Positions 17,808 to 27,604 of a stretch of 64,000 nt of DNA are shown here, piece by piece. The position numbers were made by a program, and so were the translations under genes. The DNA is taken from contig CAYNEO010000010.1 of the NCBI GenBank assembly GCA_964396245.1, positions 17,658 through 81,657 of the forward strand. Direction: 5' to 3'. How positions within the stretch are numbered: the first letter of the stretch is position 1; every line of letters starts with the position of its first letter. Source of the stretch: CAYNEO01 sp964396245. Lineage in GTDB: Bacteria; Zixibacteria; MSB-5A5; GN15; FEB-12. The notes beneath the pieces are model-generated. The model did no database searches and was not told the origin of the DNA. It worked only from the letters and a program-made list of their open reading frames with translations.

Positions 17808-20800
17808 CTACACTGAACTTTTCAGGACGAATTCGATGCCGCGGATCGGAATCTGGACCCAGTCAGGACGATTATTCAATTCATAACCGAGTTCATATAC
17901 CGCTTTTTCGAGAAGATAGGTTTGCAGAAGTGTCTGCAATTCCTCCCGGTCTTCGGGAATAAACGATGCGCCGTTCGCTTTTTCAAGATAAGAGTGCAAA
18001 AAAGCGCCGCTTATATACCGGTACCAGGGCTCCACAAAACAACTCAGCCGGGCTTCGTCTTCGGGCCGGGCCGAGATTCGCTTGAGCATTGTTATGGATG
18101 CCGCATAGTGGAACGACCTGATCATGCCGGCCACGTCCTTGAGCGGCGAGTGTTTCAAGCGGCGTTCGCCAATGGAACGCGCCGGTTCACCCTCGAAGTC
18201 AATTATCACAAAATCTTTGCCCGTGTTGAGGACCTGCCCGAGATGATAATCACCGTGGATGCGGATTCTGGTGGCCGATATTTTCTTCTTCAACATCCGC
18301 TGCATCCGATTGAGTATCTTCTGCTGCGATCCAATCACTCCCTCGGCCTGCTTGATCCATTCCTCGGGTATGTCGCCGAGGCTTTTCTGGAGAGTCTGTA
18401 TCGTCCGCCGTACCAGGCTCTGAAGTGACTGGTATAACGAGCGCTGGTAAAGAAGAGAGAAGGGCTCGGGGCGGAAGGCCGGATCGTCCGAATTCGACGC
18501 CAACGCCAGGTGCATCTCCGCCGTTCGTTCTCCCAGCAGGACTGCCTTGTCGATGTACATTCCGCCGATCAGGTCGTGTAATTTGGCCGGAATTGCGGTC
18601 AGGTCAACCTCCAGTATGGATGGGTGCTCGAGCTCATCCGGGCGGCAATCATAGTCTTTCTCAAGCACGCGGTCATAAAAGCCGGAAACAACGTTAGTCG
18701 TGTATGCCCAGGCATCGCCTTCGTTTTCGATAAATCGCTGCAGGATCGCGACCGTTCTCGGTTCACCGCCGCGTTCAAGATATTCGATCGCCCCGGCGAA
18801 CCCCGGAGTGTGTGAAAAGTGCAGCTTTTCCGTGAGATACCGGGAGATATCGTATTCCGGGTTTATACCTTCGTCCACATGTCGGTACAACTTCAAAATC
18901 AGCTCGCGGTCATAGACTATCGAGGTATTGCTCTGCTCCACTTTCATGGGCCACGATTTCATACCCTCCTCACGCTCCCTCATGAATCGTTTCAGTCCTT
19001 TGCGGGAGTGCACAATGAAATCGCCGTTGTGTCCCTTTATTTTCTTGTGATGCGTTATGGTGGACAGCAACGCTTTCTGGAAATCTTCATTATAGCTGCT
19101 GTCGTATAGTATTCCCTCACCGCTGCGGGTGCGCACCCGGGCAATAACCGCGCCGGGGTATTTCTCCGTTATGTGACGGGCTCCCGTACCCTCGGCAAAC
19201 GTGATCGGCAGCAGGTAAAGGTCAGGGTCACCGGCCATGTAGCTGACCTTCAGAAACGTCAGGATTGCGTTTGCATCGCCATTGTTCAACTCGCCGTCTT
19301 CGACGATCCGTACTTGACGGATACCCCGCGTTTTGGCGCCAAACCAGCGGGCGCGCTTCAGGTAGATTTTCAGCTGCTGTTCGAGGTTCTCCTTCGATTT
19401 GCCGCGGATAAGCATCTGCCACTCGCCGCGCGTGCTTATCTCGACCAGTTCGGGCTCCTTTTCAAGGGATATTGCCGCAGTCTCTGTTTGCAGGTACAGC
19501 CAATAATGACTGTGGGGACCGAGGGTGAGAGTATACGGTTCGTTTCGTATCTGAGGAAACTTGTTCTGGCTGAACACTTCCTCGGGGATCAGCCCTGCAA
19601 ATTCCGATAGGTCGAGCCTGGTGACCTGTGCAAATCTCGAGAGATTGGCAATCACAAGGATAGTCTCATCTTCGTGCTTGCGGGCAAACGCAAGGACCCG
19701 GGAGTTGTCCGATGTCAGCATTTCAAAGGTCCCGCGACTCAAACTGCGGTACTTTTTGCGCATGCCGATCACGCGCTTCATCCACCAGAGCATTGAAGAC
19801 GAATTTCGCTCCTGCGTTTCCACGTTGATAGCCTCATAATGATGCTGCGGGTCGATTATGACCGGCAGGAACAGGCGCTGCGGATTCGCCTTAGAGAAGC
19901 CGGCGTTGCGGTCAGGGCTCCACTGCATCGGTGTGCGCACGCCGTTTCGATCACCGAGATAGTAGTTGTCACCCATTCCCAGTTCGTCACCGTAGTAGAC
20001 AATCGGCGTTCCGGGAAATGAGAACAGCAGGATATTCATCAGTTCGATCTTGCGGCGGTTGTTACCCAGTAGCGGGGCCAGCCGGCGACGAATTCCGAGG
20101 TTAATCTTGGTGAGCGGGTCGCGCGCATATACCCGGTACATGTAGTCACGCTCCTCGTCGGTCACCATCTCCAGTGTCAGTTCGTCGTGGTTTCGAAGAA
20201 ACATGGCCCACTGGCATGATTCGGGAATATCCGGTGTGGTGGAGAGGATATCGCTTATCGGGAAACTATCTTCCATGTGGATCGCCATGAACATGCGGGG
20301 CATCACCGGGAAGTGGAACGCCATATGACATTCATCGCCTTCCCCAAAGTACGCCGCAGCGTCTTCCGGCCACTGGTTGGCTTCCGCAAGCAGCATCTTG
20401 TCAGTGTACGTATCGTCGACGTGCTTGCGGAGTTTTTTCAAGAAAGCGTGTGTCTCCGGGAGATTCTCGCAGTTGGTGCCTTCTCGTTCGTACAGGTACG
20501 GCACGGCGTCAAGCCGGACACCGTCCACGCCCATACGCATCCAGAAATCCATCACTCGAAATAGCTGCTGGTGAACGGTCGGGCTGTCAAAATTGAGGTC
20601 CGGCTGATGTGAATAAAAACGATGCCAGTAATATGCTTGCGCCTCCGAATCCCAGGCCCAGTTGGATGATTCGAAATCCTGGAATATAATTCGCGTATCC
20701 CGGTACTTGTCCGGCGTGTCGCTCCACACATACATATCGCGCCACTTTGAACCGGGCTTGGCGTGTCGGGACCGCTGGAACCAGTGATGGTCCGACGATG

Positions 20801-21137
20801 TGTGATTCAGGACCAACTCGGTGATGACCCGTATCCCCCGCCGGTGCGCTGACCGGAGGAATTCACGGAATTCCCGCATATTGCCGTATTCGTGGTTAAC
20901 GTTGAGATAATCGGCAATGTCATACCCGTCATCACGTAACGGTGACGGATAAAACGGCAGCAACCAGAGGGCGGTGACTCCGAGACTTTCGATATAGTCC
21001 AGTTTCTCAGTCAGGCCCTTGAAATCGCCGACGCCGTCGTCGTTGCTGTCGAAGAACGACCGGACGTGAACCTGGTAGATGATAGCGTCTTTGTACCACA
21101 GTGGATCGGATTCCAGCTGTGAGTCACGAGTGGGCAT
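17808..21137 (-). CDS. treS: Trehalose synthase TreS fused to maltokinase (TreS-Mak)
   Basis: This bifunctional 1109-residue protein interconverts trehalose and maltose (TreS) and phosphorylates maltose to maltose 1-phosphate (Mak/Pep2). Residues ~1-560 are the GH13_16 domain: DSNDDGVGDFKGLTEKLDYI, nucleophile Asp in DGVRLDAVPYLYEREGTN, Glu in LLAEANQWPEDAA, and FLRNHDELTLEMVTDEE. Residues ~590-1109 are the aminoglycoside-kinase-like maltokinase, with VEQSNTSIVYDRELILKLYR, the catalytic loop HGDYHLGQVL and the metal site IIDFEGEPAR. The fusion links two consecutive steps and feeds GlgE, whose gene lies 9 bases upstream. The start is ATG 21137 behind AAGGAAGG. Confidence 0.96.
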   Translation of the reverse strand: MPTRDSQLESDPLWYKDAIIYQVHVRSFFDSNDDGVGDFKGLTEKLDYIESLGVTALWLLPFYPSPLRDDGYDIADYLNVNHEYGNMREFREFLRSAHRRGIRVITELVLNHTSSDHHWFQRSRHAKPGSKWRDMYVWSDTPDKYRDTRIIFQDFESSNWAWDSEAQAYYWHRFYSHQPDLNFDSPTVHQQLFRVMDFWMRMGVDGVRLDAVPYLYEREGTNCENLPETHAFLKKLRKHVDDTYTDKMLLAEANQWPEDAAAYFGEGDECHMAFHFPVMPRMFMAIHMEDSFPISDILSTTPDIPESCQWAMFLRNHDELTLEMVTDEERDYMYRVYARDPLTKINLGIRRRLAPLLGNNRRKIELMNILLFSFPGTPIVYYGDELGMGDNYYLGDRNGVRTPMQWSPDRNAGFSKANPQRLFLPVIIDPQHHYEAINVETQERNSSSMLWWMKRVIGMRKKYRSLSRGTFEMLTSDNSRVLAFARKHEDETILVIANLSRFAQVTRLDLSEFAGLIPEEVFSQNKFPQIRNEPYTLTLGPHSHYWLYLQTETAAISLEKEPELVEISTRGEWQMLIRGKSKENLEQQLKIYLKRARWFGAKTRGIRQVRIVEDGELNNGDANAILTFLKVSYMAGDPDLYLLPITFAEGTGARHITEKYPGAVIARVRTRSGEGILYDSSYNEDFQKALLSTITHHKKIKGHNGDFIVHSRKGLKRFMREREEGMKSWPMKVEQSNTSIVYDRELILKLYRHVDEGINPEYDISRYLTEKLHFSHTPGFAGAIEYLERGGEPRTVAILQRFIENEGDAWAYTTNVVSGFYDRVLEKDYDCRPDELEHPSILEVDLTAIPAKLHDLIGGMYIDKAVLLGERTAEMHLALASNSDDPAFRPEPFSLLYQRSLYQSLQSLVRRTIQTLQKSLGDIPEEWIKQAEGVIGSQQKILNRMQRMLKKKISATRIRIHGDYHLGQVLNTGKDFVIIDFEGEPARSIGERRLKHSPLKDVAGMIRSFHYAASITMLKRISARPEDEARLSCFVEPWYRYISGAFLHSYLEKANGASFIPEDREELQTLLQTYLLEKAVYELGYELNNRPDWVQIPIRGIEFVLKSSV

Positions 21138-21146
21138 AATCCTTCC

Positions 21147-23129
21147 TTACATGTAGTAATCAAAATCTGATTCGCGCTTCATGCGCCGGTGGATTTTCAG
21201 GATATGAGCCGGCATCATTGACGGATTCAATTCGACATAGTTGCGCGGTCCCTGCCAGATATACCGGTCGTTGCTGATCAGGTCATGGGCCAGATACGGC
21301 TGATCCGGGCGAATTCCGAATTTTGCCAACGGCACGGTAACAAATCCCGACTGAGTATGAAACGGATCCAGATTGACCAAAACCATGATTATGTTCTCTC
21401 CGTCGCCGGACTCCTTCCCATAGAACAGCAGATAGTCATTGTCGACGTGATAGAACCGCAGATTGTTGGTTTCCCTGAGGGCCGGATTGTCTCGTCGGAC
21501 CCGGTTGATACGCTTCATGAGTTCTGTTAAGCTGCCGGGGGTGTCCCGGGGCCATTGCTTGACCTCATACTTTTCGGAATCCAGATATTCTTCCTTCCCC
21601 GGCAACGCCTCATTGACCAGCAGTTCGAATGCGGGGCCGTATAGCCCGTAATTGGATGACAATGTGGCAGCCAGAACCAGCTTGATAATGAACGCCGGGC
21701 GGCCGCCGTACTGCAGAAACTCGGGTAAAATATCGGGAGTGTTCGGCCAGAAATTGGGACGGAAATATTCTCGCACATCGGTTTGCGTCAGTTCCCTGAG
21801 ATAGCTGGTTATCTCGCTCTTGGTGTTGCGCCAGGTGAAATACGTGTATGACTGAGTGAAGCCGATCTTTGCAAGCCGGTACATGATCTTCGGTCGCGTG
21901 AAGGCCTCGGAAAGGAAGATGATATCGCCGTGTTCCTTTTTGACATCCGTGATCAACCACTCCCAGAACGGGAATGATTTCGTATGTGGATTATCGACCC
22001 GGAATGCATGGACGCCTTTCTCGATCCAGAACAGGACAACGCTTTTCAGCTCCTGCCAGAGCTCTTTCCAATTCTCCGTTTCAAAGTTGAACGGGACAAT
22101 ATCTTCATATTTCTTCGGAGGATTTTCCGCATATTGAATGGTCCCGTCCGGACGTGTCAGAAACCACTCGGGGTGTTCTTTGATATACGGGTGATCCGGC
22201 GAACACTGGAACGCCAGATCCAGGGCAATCTCCATGTTGTATTTTCGAGCGGCGCGTACCAGTTGCTCGAAGTCCTCCATGGTGCCGAGTTTCGGATTGA
22301 TGGCTTTATGACCTCCTTCGGAGGAACCGATTGCCCAGGGACTTCCGGGGTCGCCTTCCTCCGCTACCGGCGAGTTGTTCCTGCCCTTCCGGTGAGTTTC
22401 GCCGATTGGATGAATCGGCGGCAGGTAGACAATATCAAACCCCATCTCGGCGATTTCAGGCAGACGTGCTTTGCAGTCATTAAAGGTTCCGTGTTCGGAG
22501 CTGTCGCGCTTTACCGACCGCGGAAATACCTCGTACCATGCGCTGAACAAGGCAAGCTCCCTGTCAACGGTAACCGAGAGTTCTTTCTCGTATGTCGTTG
22601 CCATCGACCGGTCGGCGTATTGCGCCATCAATGCGGAAAGCTCATCACCGAGCGCCGCTTGCACGGACTTCTCGATGTCGTTTCCGGCGCGGAATGCTGT
22701 AGTGAGGTCCCGCATTTTTTCGGCGTCAGGAGCAGAAGAATGTTCGACAGCCCTCTCAACCAGTTTGGCCCCTATCTTCAAATCCACAGTGACATCCTGG
22801 CCGGCCTCCCATTTCTTGCGCAAATCTCTCTGCCAGGTTTTGAAATGATCGATCCATCCCATGATCGTGAACTGGTGCGTGCACATCTCCTCAACACTAA
22901 ATGAAGCAGTCCATCGATCATTCTGCATAAACCGCATCGGTTTTTGCTGCCACTCGGCCTCGTGTCCCTTGCGATAAAGCAGGGAAGCAACCACGACGTC
23001 ATGTCCGTCGGTGAACACATCCGCTTCGACATCCACCGTCTGACCGACCACTCTCTTTGCTGGAAACGCACCGCCGTCAATCTCCGGACTCACGCGCTCA
23101 ATAATGACTCGCTTTCTGCCGTTTAGCAT
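21147..23129 (-). CDS. glgE: Alpha-1,4-glucan:maltose-1-phosphate maltosyltransferase GlgE
   Basis: GlgE extends alpha-1,4-glucan chains by transferring maltose from maltose 1-phosphate, the product of the neighbouring TreS-Mak. The 660-residue protein has the N-terminal beta-sandwich and the GH13_3 barrel. Its catalytic region reads FRVDNPHTKSFPFWEW (nucleophile Asp) and IIFLSEAFTRPKIMYRLAK (acid/base Glu). DIVYLPPIHPIGETHRKGRNN is also typical of GlgE. It is the first gene of the minus-strand cluster. I could not identify a convincing promoter in the 393 bases upstream. GlgE, TreS-Mak and GlgB together make the full trehalose-to-glucan route. Confidence 0.96.
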   Translation of the reverse strand: MLNGRKRVIIERVSPEIDGGAFPAKRVVGQTVDVEADVFTDGHDVVVASLLYRKGHEAEWQQKPMRFMQNDRWTASFSVEEMCTHQFTIMGWIDHFKTWQRDLRKKWEAGQDVTVDLKIGAKLVERAVEHSSAPDAEKMRDLTTAFRAGNDIEKSVQAALGDELSALMAQYADRSMATTYEKELSVTVDRELALFSAWYEVFPRSVKRDSSEHGTFNDCKARLPEIAEMGFDIVYLPPIHPIGETHRKGRNNSPVAEEGDPGSPWAIGSSEGGHKAINPKLGTMEDFEQLVRAARKYNMEIALDLAFQCSPDHPYIKEHPEWFLTRPDGTIQYAENPPKKYEDIVPFNFETENWKELWQELKSVVLFWIEKGVHAFRVDNPHTKSFPFWEWLITDVKKEHGDIIFLSEAFTRPKIMYRLAKIGFTQSYTYFTWRNTKSEITSYLRELTQTDVREYFRPNFWPNTPDILPEFLQYGGRPAFIIKLVLAATLSSNYGLYGPAFELLVNEALPGKEEYLDSEKYEVKQWPRDTPGSLTELMKRINRVRRDNPALRETNNLRFYHVDNDYLLFYGKESGDGENIIMVLVNLDPFHTQSGFVTVPLAKFGIRPDQPYLAHDLISNDRYIWQGPRNYVELNPSMMPAHILKIHRRMKRESDFDYYM

Positions 23130-23522
23130 TCCTGTTAGCTCTCCCGCAGGTTTATCGCGTTAATCTCATGGCGTCCAAGGTAATCGAGGGAATCGGTCGG
23201 ATAACCTCGACGCTGATGGTGATAAATACGGCTCAATTGCCGGCCCCCGGATTTGTAAGTTCGGGAAGACCGACACCAGAGACACCGCATTCCTTGCCCG
23301 TGTTCATTATGCCAGACGTTTTCAGCGGTTTCGAATGATGAAGACCAGTCTGACACACAATGTAACAAGCGTCAGGTCAATAAGTTCGCACGATGTCAGC
23401 GTGATCGGAAGAACCGATGTTTTCGACTGCCTGTTCGAAAATCGGACTTTACATAAGGAATGTTTCTTGTCACATTAGATCATTCGAGTGCCTTTGTATC
23501 TCAGAATTGGAGGAAGGTTCCT
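23130..23522. other. Divergent intergenic region between glgE and the DUF1028 gene
   Basis: These 393 bases separate two divergent genes and must hold promoters for both. I see no credible reading frame; a 77-codon minus-strand frame at 23135-23368 has no family resemblance. No clear -35/-10 pair stands out on either strand. A GGAGGAAGG ribosome-binding site for the plus-strand gene sits just before 23523. Confidence 0.5.
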
Positions 23523-24548
23523 ATGCGTCAGTTCAAACTCTGCCATGCGGGTTCTCTTGTTCGGCCCCGGTCTGTCGTTTTGTTACTGCTTTTGATGGTT
23601 TTGTCGGTAAGTGCTAATTCGGCGGACAACACTGATATCGAACAAAACGTGGCCACATTTTCTATTGTGGCGCGCGATTCGGCGACCGGTGAGCTCGGCG
23701 TAGCGGTCGCGTCCCGGTTCTTTGCGGTCGGCAGCGTTGTCCCCTGGGCCAAGGCGGGTGTTGGCGCGGTAGCAACCCAGGCATACGCGAATACGACGTT
23801 CGGTCCGCGGGGGCTCGATTTGCTTTCCCTTGGCGCCGGTCCGGACGAAGCCCTGCAGGTACTGCTCGGCAGCGATGATAAACCTGATCGCCGGCAGGTC
23901 GGCATCGTGTCGGCGGACGGCCGCTCGGCAACTTATACCGGCGAGGGCTGTCTGGCATGGGCGGGAGGTCGAAGCGGGCCAAACTATGCCGTCCAGGGGA
24001 ATATTCTCGCAGGTGAGGCCGTTGTCACGGCTATGGAAAAGGCCTTCCTGGAGACATCGGGCACGCTCGCTGACCGTATGCATGCGGCGCTTGTGGCCGG
24101 CGAGGAAAACGGCGGTGATTCACGCGGAAAACAGTCGGCTGCGTTGCTGGTAGTCAAGAAAGGCGCCGGATACGGCGGATACGATGATCGCGCGATTGAT
24201 ATTCGCGTCGATGACAGTCCCGAGCCGTTTAAGGAACTCGGACGGATATTGAATATCGCCCAGATGAATTACTCGTGGAATGAAGCCTGGACTCTGTTCA
24301 CACAGGGACAGTATGACGAAGCGCTGCCCTACATGGAACATGCCTCCGAGCTCGCCCCCGATTACGGCGAAGTCTGGTATGATCTGGGTGTTATCCGGCT
24401 GGCAGCGGGGCAGAAGCAGGAAGCTATCGATGCGCTCAAACAGGCTTTCCTGTTCAACCCGAAGCTCAAGGCTGCTGCGAGCGATGACACTGACCTTGAT
24501 GCTCTGCGGGACGATCCGGAATTTCAGAAACTAATAAGCGCCAAGTAG
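23523..24548 (+). CDS. Exported DUF1028 (Ntn-hydrolase-like) protein with C-terminal TPR
   Basis: This 341-residue protein has a signal peptide (hydrophobic VVLLLLLMVLSVSANSA) and begins its mature part with ATFSIVARDSATGELGVAV, the DUF1028 signature of an Ntn-hydrolase-like fold. Later family blocks are ASRFFAVGSVVPWAKAGVGA, VGIVSADGRSATYTG and QGNILAGEAVV. The C-terminal ~100 residues form TPR-like helices (AWTLFTQGQYDEALPYMEHA, VWYDLGVIRLAAGQ). The enzymatic role of DUF1028 is not established. The start is ATG 23523 with GGAGGAAGG 5-6 bases upstream. An in-frame start at 23460 would place extra sequence before the signal peptide and has no ribosome-binding site. Confidence 0.8.
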   Translation: MRQFKLCHAGSLVRPRSVVLLLLLMVLSVSANSADNTDIEQNVATFSIVARDSATGELGVAVASRFFAVGSVVPWAKAGVGAVATQAYANTTFGPRGLDLLSLGAGPDEALQVLLGSDDKPDRRQVGIVSADGRSATYTGEGCLAWAGGRSGPNYAVQGNILAGEAVVTAMEKAFLETSGTLADRMHAALVAGEENGGDSRGKQSAALLVVKKGAGYGGYDDRAIDIRVDDSPEPFKELGRILNIAQMNYSWNEAWTLFTQGQYDEALPYMEHASELAPDYGEVWYDLGVIRLAAGQKQEAIDALKQAFLFNPKLKAAASDDTDLDALRDDPEFQKLISAK

Positions 24549-24552
24549 CATT

Positions 24553-24589
24553 GTTGCCACATTGGGATGTAAACCGATTCCGTGGCAAC
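24553..24589 (+). terminator. Hairpin after the DUF1028 gene, possible terminator
   Basis: GTTGCCAC (24553-24560) pairs perfectly with GTGGCAAC (24582-24589) across a 21-base loop. A short TTTT tract follows about 10 bases later. The loop is long, so termination is possible rather than certain. Confidence 0.4.
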
Positions 24590-24651
24590 GCAACAAGTTT
24601 TGGCGATCAAATGGGCGTCGGTCCTGTTATAGATCATAAGGAGTGATTTAC

Positions 24652-25695
24652 CTGAGTTATAAAGATTTAGGAGTGCCGGCACATTTCGATCCCGGGGCTA
24701 TCGAAGACGTAAGGCGCATCGACTACCAGAACATCGCGACCACAGCCCGTCAACTGGCCATCCAAGCGGAAATCCAGCCGACTGATAAGAACAGGCCTAG
24801 CACCGGGCTGTTGCTCGTTGATTGCCAGAATACCTTCTGCACTCCCGGCTTTTCCTTGTTTGTCGCGGGCCGATCCGGGCGTGGCGCCGTAGATGACAGC
24901 ATCCGTATCTGCGAGTTCATCTACCGCAACCTCACAAATATTGATGAAATAATCGTGTCAATGGACACTCACAAGGCGTACCAGGTATTCCATTCACCAT
25001 TCTTCGTGAACGGCCAGGGAAAGCACCCGGACCCGTATACAGAGATTTCCGTTGAGGACATTCAATCCGGCAGATGGAAGGTTAACCCTCTTCTCGTGGA
25101 TTCTGCCGCCACGAATCACAAAGACAACCTCGAGCAATATGTCCTGCATTACTGCAGAACGCTGGAGGAGACAGGCAAGTACCGGCTGATGATATGGCCG
25201 TTCCATGCCATGCTGGGTGGGGTCGGACATGCACTGGTTGCATCGATCGAAGAGGCAGTGTTTTATCATACTATTGCGCGCCAGCATCAGGCAAAATTCC
25301 TTGTGAAGGGTGACAACCCGCTAACCGAGAATTACTCGGTACTGGGACCGGAAGTTCAGACCGATGAACAGGGCAACAGAATTGCGTATGAGAACGAAAA
25401 ACTCGTGGAGCTTCTGTTGTCATATGACAGGGTTCTCATCGCGGGACAGGCAAAAAGTCACTGCGTTGCGTGGACTGTTCAGGATTTGCTGGCCGAGATC
25501 AGAAAACGCGACGAGAGACTCGCGCAGAAGATCTATCTGTTGGAAGACTGCACTTCGCCCGTGGTCGTGCCCGGCGGTCAGGATTTCACGGAGCGGGCAG
25601 ATGAAACGTTCGAGAAGTTCAAGGCGGCAGGCATGCACCTGGTCAAATCCACTGATCCAATGTCTTCATGGCCCGGCATGCCGCCCGGCGAGTGA
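24652..25695 (+). CDS. Cysteine hydrolase of the isochorismatase/nicotinamidase family
   Basis: This is probably a nicotinamidase-like enzyme (nicotinamide to nicotinate), judging by family and by the nicotinate phosphoribosyltransferase gene that follows. The catalytic Asp is in TGLLLVDCQNTFC (about residue 57), and the nucleophile Cys is in AGQAKSHCVAWTV (about residue 271). With 347 residues it is longer than PncA (about 210). There is an N-terminal extension of ~50 residues and inserts around WPFHAMLGGVGHA. The start is odd: AAGGAG at 24638-24643 is followed 8 bases later by CTG (24652). The only other in-frame candidate, GTG 24643, overlaps the ribosome-binding site itself. No ATG is available. 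Confidence 0.75.
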   Translation: MSYKDLGVPAHFDPGAIEDVRRIDYQNIATTARQLAIQAEIQPTDKNRPSTGLLLVDCQNTFCTPGFSLFVAGRSGRGAVDDSIRICEFIYRNLTNIDEIIVSMDTHKAYQVFHSPFFVNGQGKHPDPYTEISVEDIQSGRWKVNPLLVDSAATNHKDNLEQYVLHYCRTLEETGKYRLMIWPFHAMLGGVGHALVASIEEAVFYHTIARQHQAKFLVKGDNPLTENYSVLGPEVQTDEQGNRIAYENEKLVELLLSYDRVLIAGQAKSHCVAWTVQDLLAEIRKRDERLAQKIYLLEDCTSPVVVPGGQDFTERADETFEKFKAAGMHLVKSTDPMSSWPGMPPGE

Positions 25696-25755
25696 TTTGA
25701 TTTGTTGTGGACTTGCGCATAAAAAGCTGAGCACTAGCATCACGTAAGGAGATAC

Positions 25756-27342
25756 ATGCGACCAGCCAATGGCTTTATCAGGGCGCTGCTGACCGACCAG
25801 TACGAAATCACGATGGCGTACGCCTATTTCAACAGCGGAAAACATAAAGACTATGCCGTCTTTGATCTTTTTTTCCGAAAGAATCCTTTCGGCGGCGAGT
25901 TCACCATTTTTGGCGGTCTGGAAGAAGCTGTCGCCTTCGTGAAAGACTACGGGTTTTCCAACGAGGACGTAAAGTACATCTGTTCGGCCATCCCCCGGTG
26001 CAACCCCGCGTTCAAAAAATGGCTTAGCGAAGTGGACTGTTCGGAGGTCCGCATCTGGGCTCAGCCCGAAGGGAACGTGGTCTTTCCGAAGGTCCCCCTG
26101 TTGCGCGTGGAGGGACCGCTCGGCGTGTGCCAGCTTCTGGAGTCGGCGCTGCTGAACCTTGTTTCCTACCCGAGTCTTGTGGCAACGAATGCTGCCAGAA
26201 TGCAGATAGCCGCCGGTTCTAATAAAAAGCTGGTCGAGTTCGGCATGCGGAGAGCCCAGGGACCCGACGGCGCCGTGTCTGCCTCACGCTACAGTTACCT
26301 CGGGGGAGTGGACGGGACGAGCAATATGATGGCCGGACGGATGTTTGATATTCCGGTCAGCGGTACTCAGGCTCATGCATTCATTTCATCGTTTGCGGGT
26401 ACCGACGAATTGGAATCATCGACGATTACCGACAAAGAAGGCAAGCAGCATGAGTTCGTGGAGTTGGTGCAGGGATACAAACGTAAGCTGAATCTGGGTG
26501 ACCCTAACCAAGGTGAACTGGCGTCTTTCATCGCCTATGCTCAGTCTTTCCCGGATGGATTTCTCGCCCTTGTCGATACGTATGACACTCTCTCATCAGG
26601 GATGCCGAATTTTCTGGCGGTCGCCCTGGCGCTCAATGAACTGGGGTATCGTCCGGTCGGCGTCCGTCTCGATTCCGGTGACCTCGCACACCTGTCAAAA
26701 GCGGTACGTCAGATGTACAGGGAGGCGAGTGAAAAATTCGACGTTGAATTCGGCAACCTGACTATTGTCGCCAGCAACGAGATCAATGAACCCACCCTGC
26801 GCTCGCTGCGACAACAGGGACACGAGATTGATATTTTTGGAATCGGCACCCATCTCGTCACCTGTCAGTCTCAACCCTCGCTTGGCTGTGTGTACAAACT
26901 GGTTCAGATCAAGGATCAGCCCAAGATCAAGTTGTCCGAGGACACCGCCAAAATGACCATCCCGGGGCGCAAAGAGGCATACCGGCTGTACGGCAGGGAA
27001 GGTTATCCGCTTCTTGATTTGATGATTCCAGTCGGTGACGAGGCGCCGCAGAAGGGCAACAAAGTACTTTGCTATCATCCTATCGAAGAAACAAAGCGCA
27101 CGTATGTTACGCCAAGCAGTGTTGTCCCGTTACATCGCCTCGTCTGGAATGGAAAAGTTGTCGGCGACATCCCGAACCTCCTGGAGTCGCGGACCAGGGC
27201 GTTCGAGCAGCTCAAGTCACTCCGTGAGGACCATCTCAGGGCGGTCAATCCAACGCCATACAAGGTGTCAGTCTCCAGAAATCTCTACGAGTTCATCCAC
27301 GAGTTATGGCGTCGTGAAGCGCCCGTCGGTGAACTGCAATAA
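25756..27342 (+). CDS. pncB: Nicotinate phosphoribosyltransferase
   Basis: This enzyme converts nicotinate and PRPP to nicotinate mononucleotide, the entry step of the Preiss-Handler NAD pathway. The 528-residue protein opens with LLTDQYEITMAYAYF, as in the PncB2-type enzymes. It contains FGMRRAQGPDGAVSASRYSY, VDGTSNMMAGRMFDIPVSGT, VGVRLDSGDLAHLSKAVRQM and IFGIGTHLVT, which cover the substrate and phosphoribosyl sites. The start is ATG 25756 behind AAGGAG. It follows the nicotinamidase-like gene by 60 bases, probably in one transcript, and precedes the NADH dehydrogenase operon. Confidence 0.93.
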   Translation: MRPANGFIRALLTDQYEITMAYAYFNSGKHKDYAVFDLFFRKNPFGGEFTIFGGLEEAVAFVKDYGFSNEDVKYICSAIPRCNPAFKKWLSEVDCSEVRIWAQPEGNVVFPKVPLLRVEGPLGVCQLLESALLNLVSYPSLVATNAARMQIAAGSNKKLVEFGMRRAQGPDGAVSASRYSYLGGVDGTSNMMAGRMFDIPVSGTQAHAFISSFAGTDELESSTITDKEGKQHEFVELVQGYKRKLNLGDPNQGELASFIAYAQSFPDGFLALVDTYDTLSSGMPNFLAVALALNELGYRPVGVRLDSGDLAHLSKAVRQMYREASEKFDVEFGNLTIVASNEINEPTLRSLRQQGHEIDIFGIGTHLVTCQSQPSLGCVYKLVQIKDQPKIKLSEDTAKMTIPGRKEAYRLYGREGYPLLDLMIPVGDEAPQKGNKVLCYHPIEETKRTYVTPSSVVPLHRLVWNGKVVGDIPNLLESRTRAFEQLKSLREDHLRAVNPTPYKVSVSRNLYEFIHELWRREAPVGELQ

Positions 27343-27497
27343 AGCCCGCCGCGTGTGATGGCCGAGCTATGTAGACGCGGTACGGCGATTGCCTGGTAGC
27401 ATGTAACGCGACTAAACTGACTGAATTTATCCTCCATATATATTAATGAGGCTTTGTGCATAAATTCTCATTCTGACACAAAAAACCGTGATCTTTT

Positions 27498-27526
27498 TTG
27501 ACCGGAGCGTGTTATACCCATAATCA
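27498..27526 (+). promoter_or_regulatory. Probable sigma70 promoter of the nuo operon
   Basis: TTGACC (27498-27503) is followed by CATAAT (27519-27524, spacing 15) or TAATCA (27521-27526, spacing 17). It lies about 80 bases before nuoA in the otherwise empty 262-base gap after pncB. An AT-rich stretch just upstream could act as an UP element. Confidence 0.5.
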
Positions 27527-27604
27527 CATCACCATGACAGAGTTCAGCGGGACAGATTCCGATACGACGTAAACGAAACCGACAGCGAATCTGGAGACTA
27601 GAAC

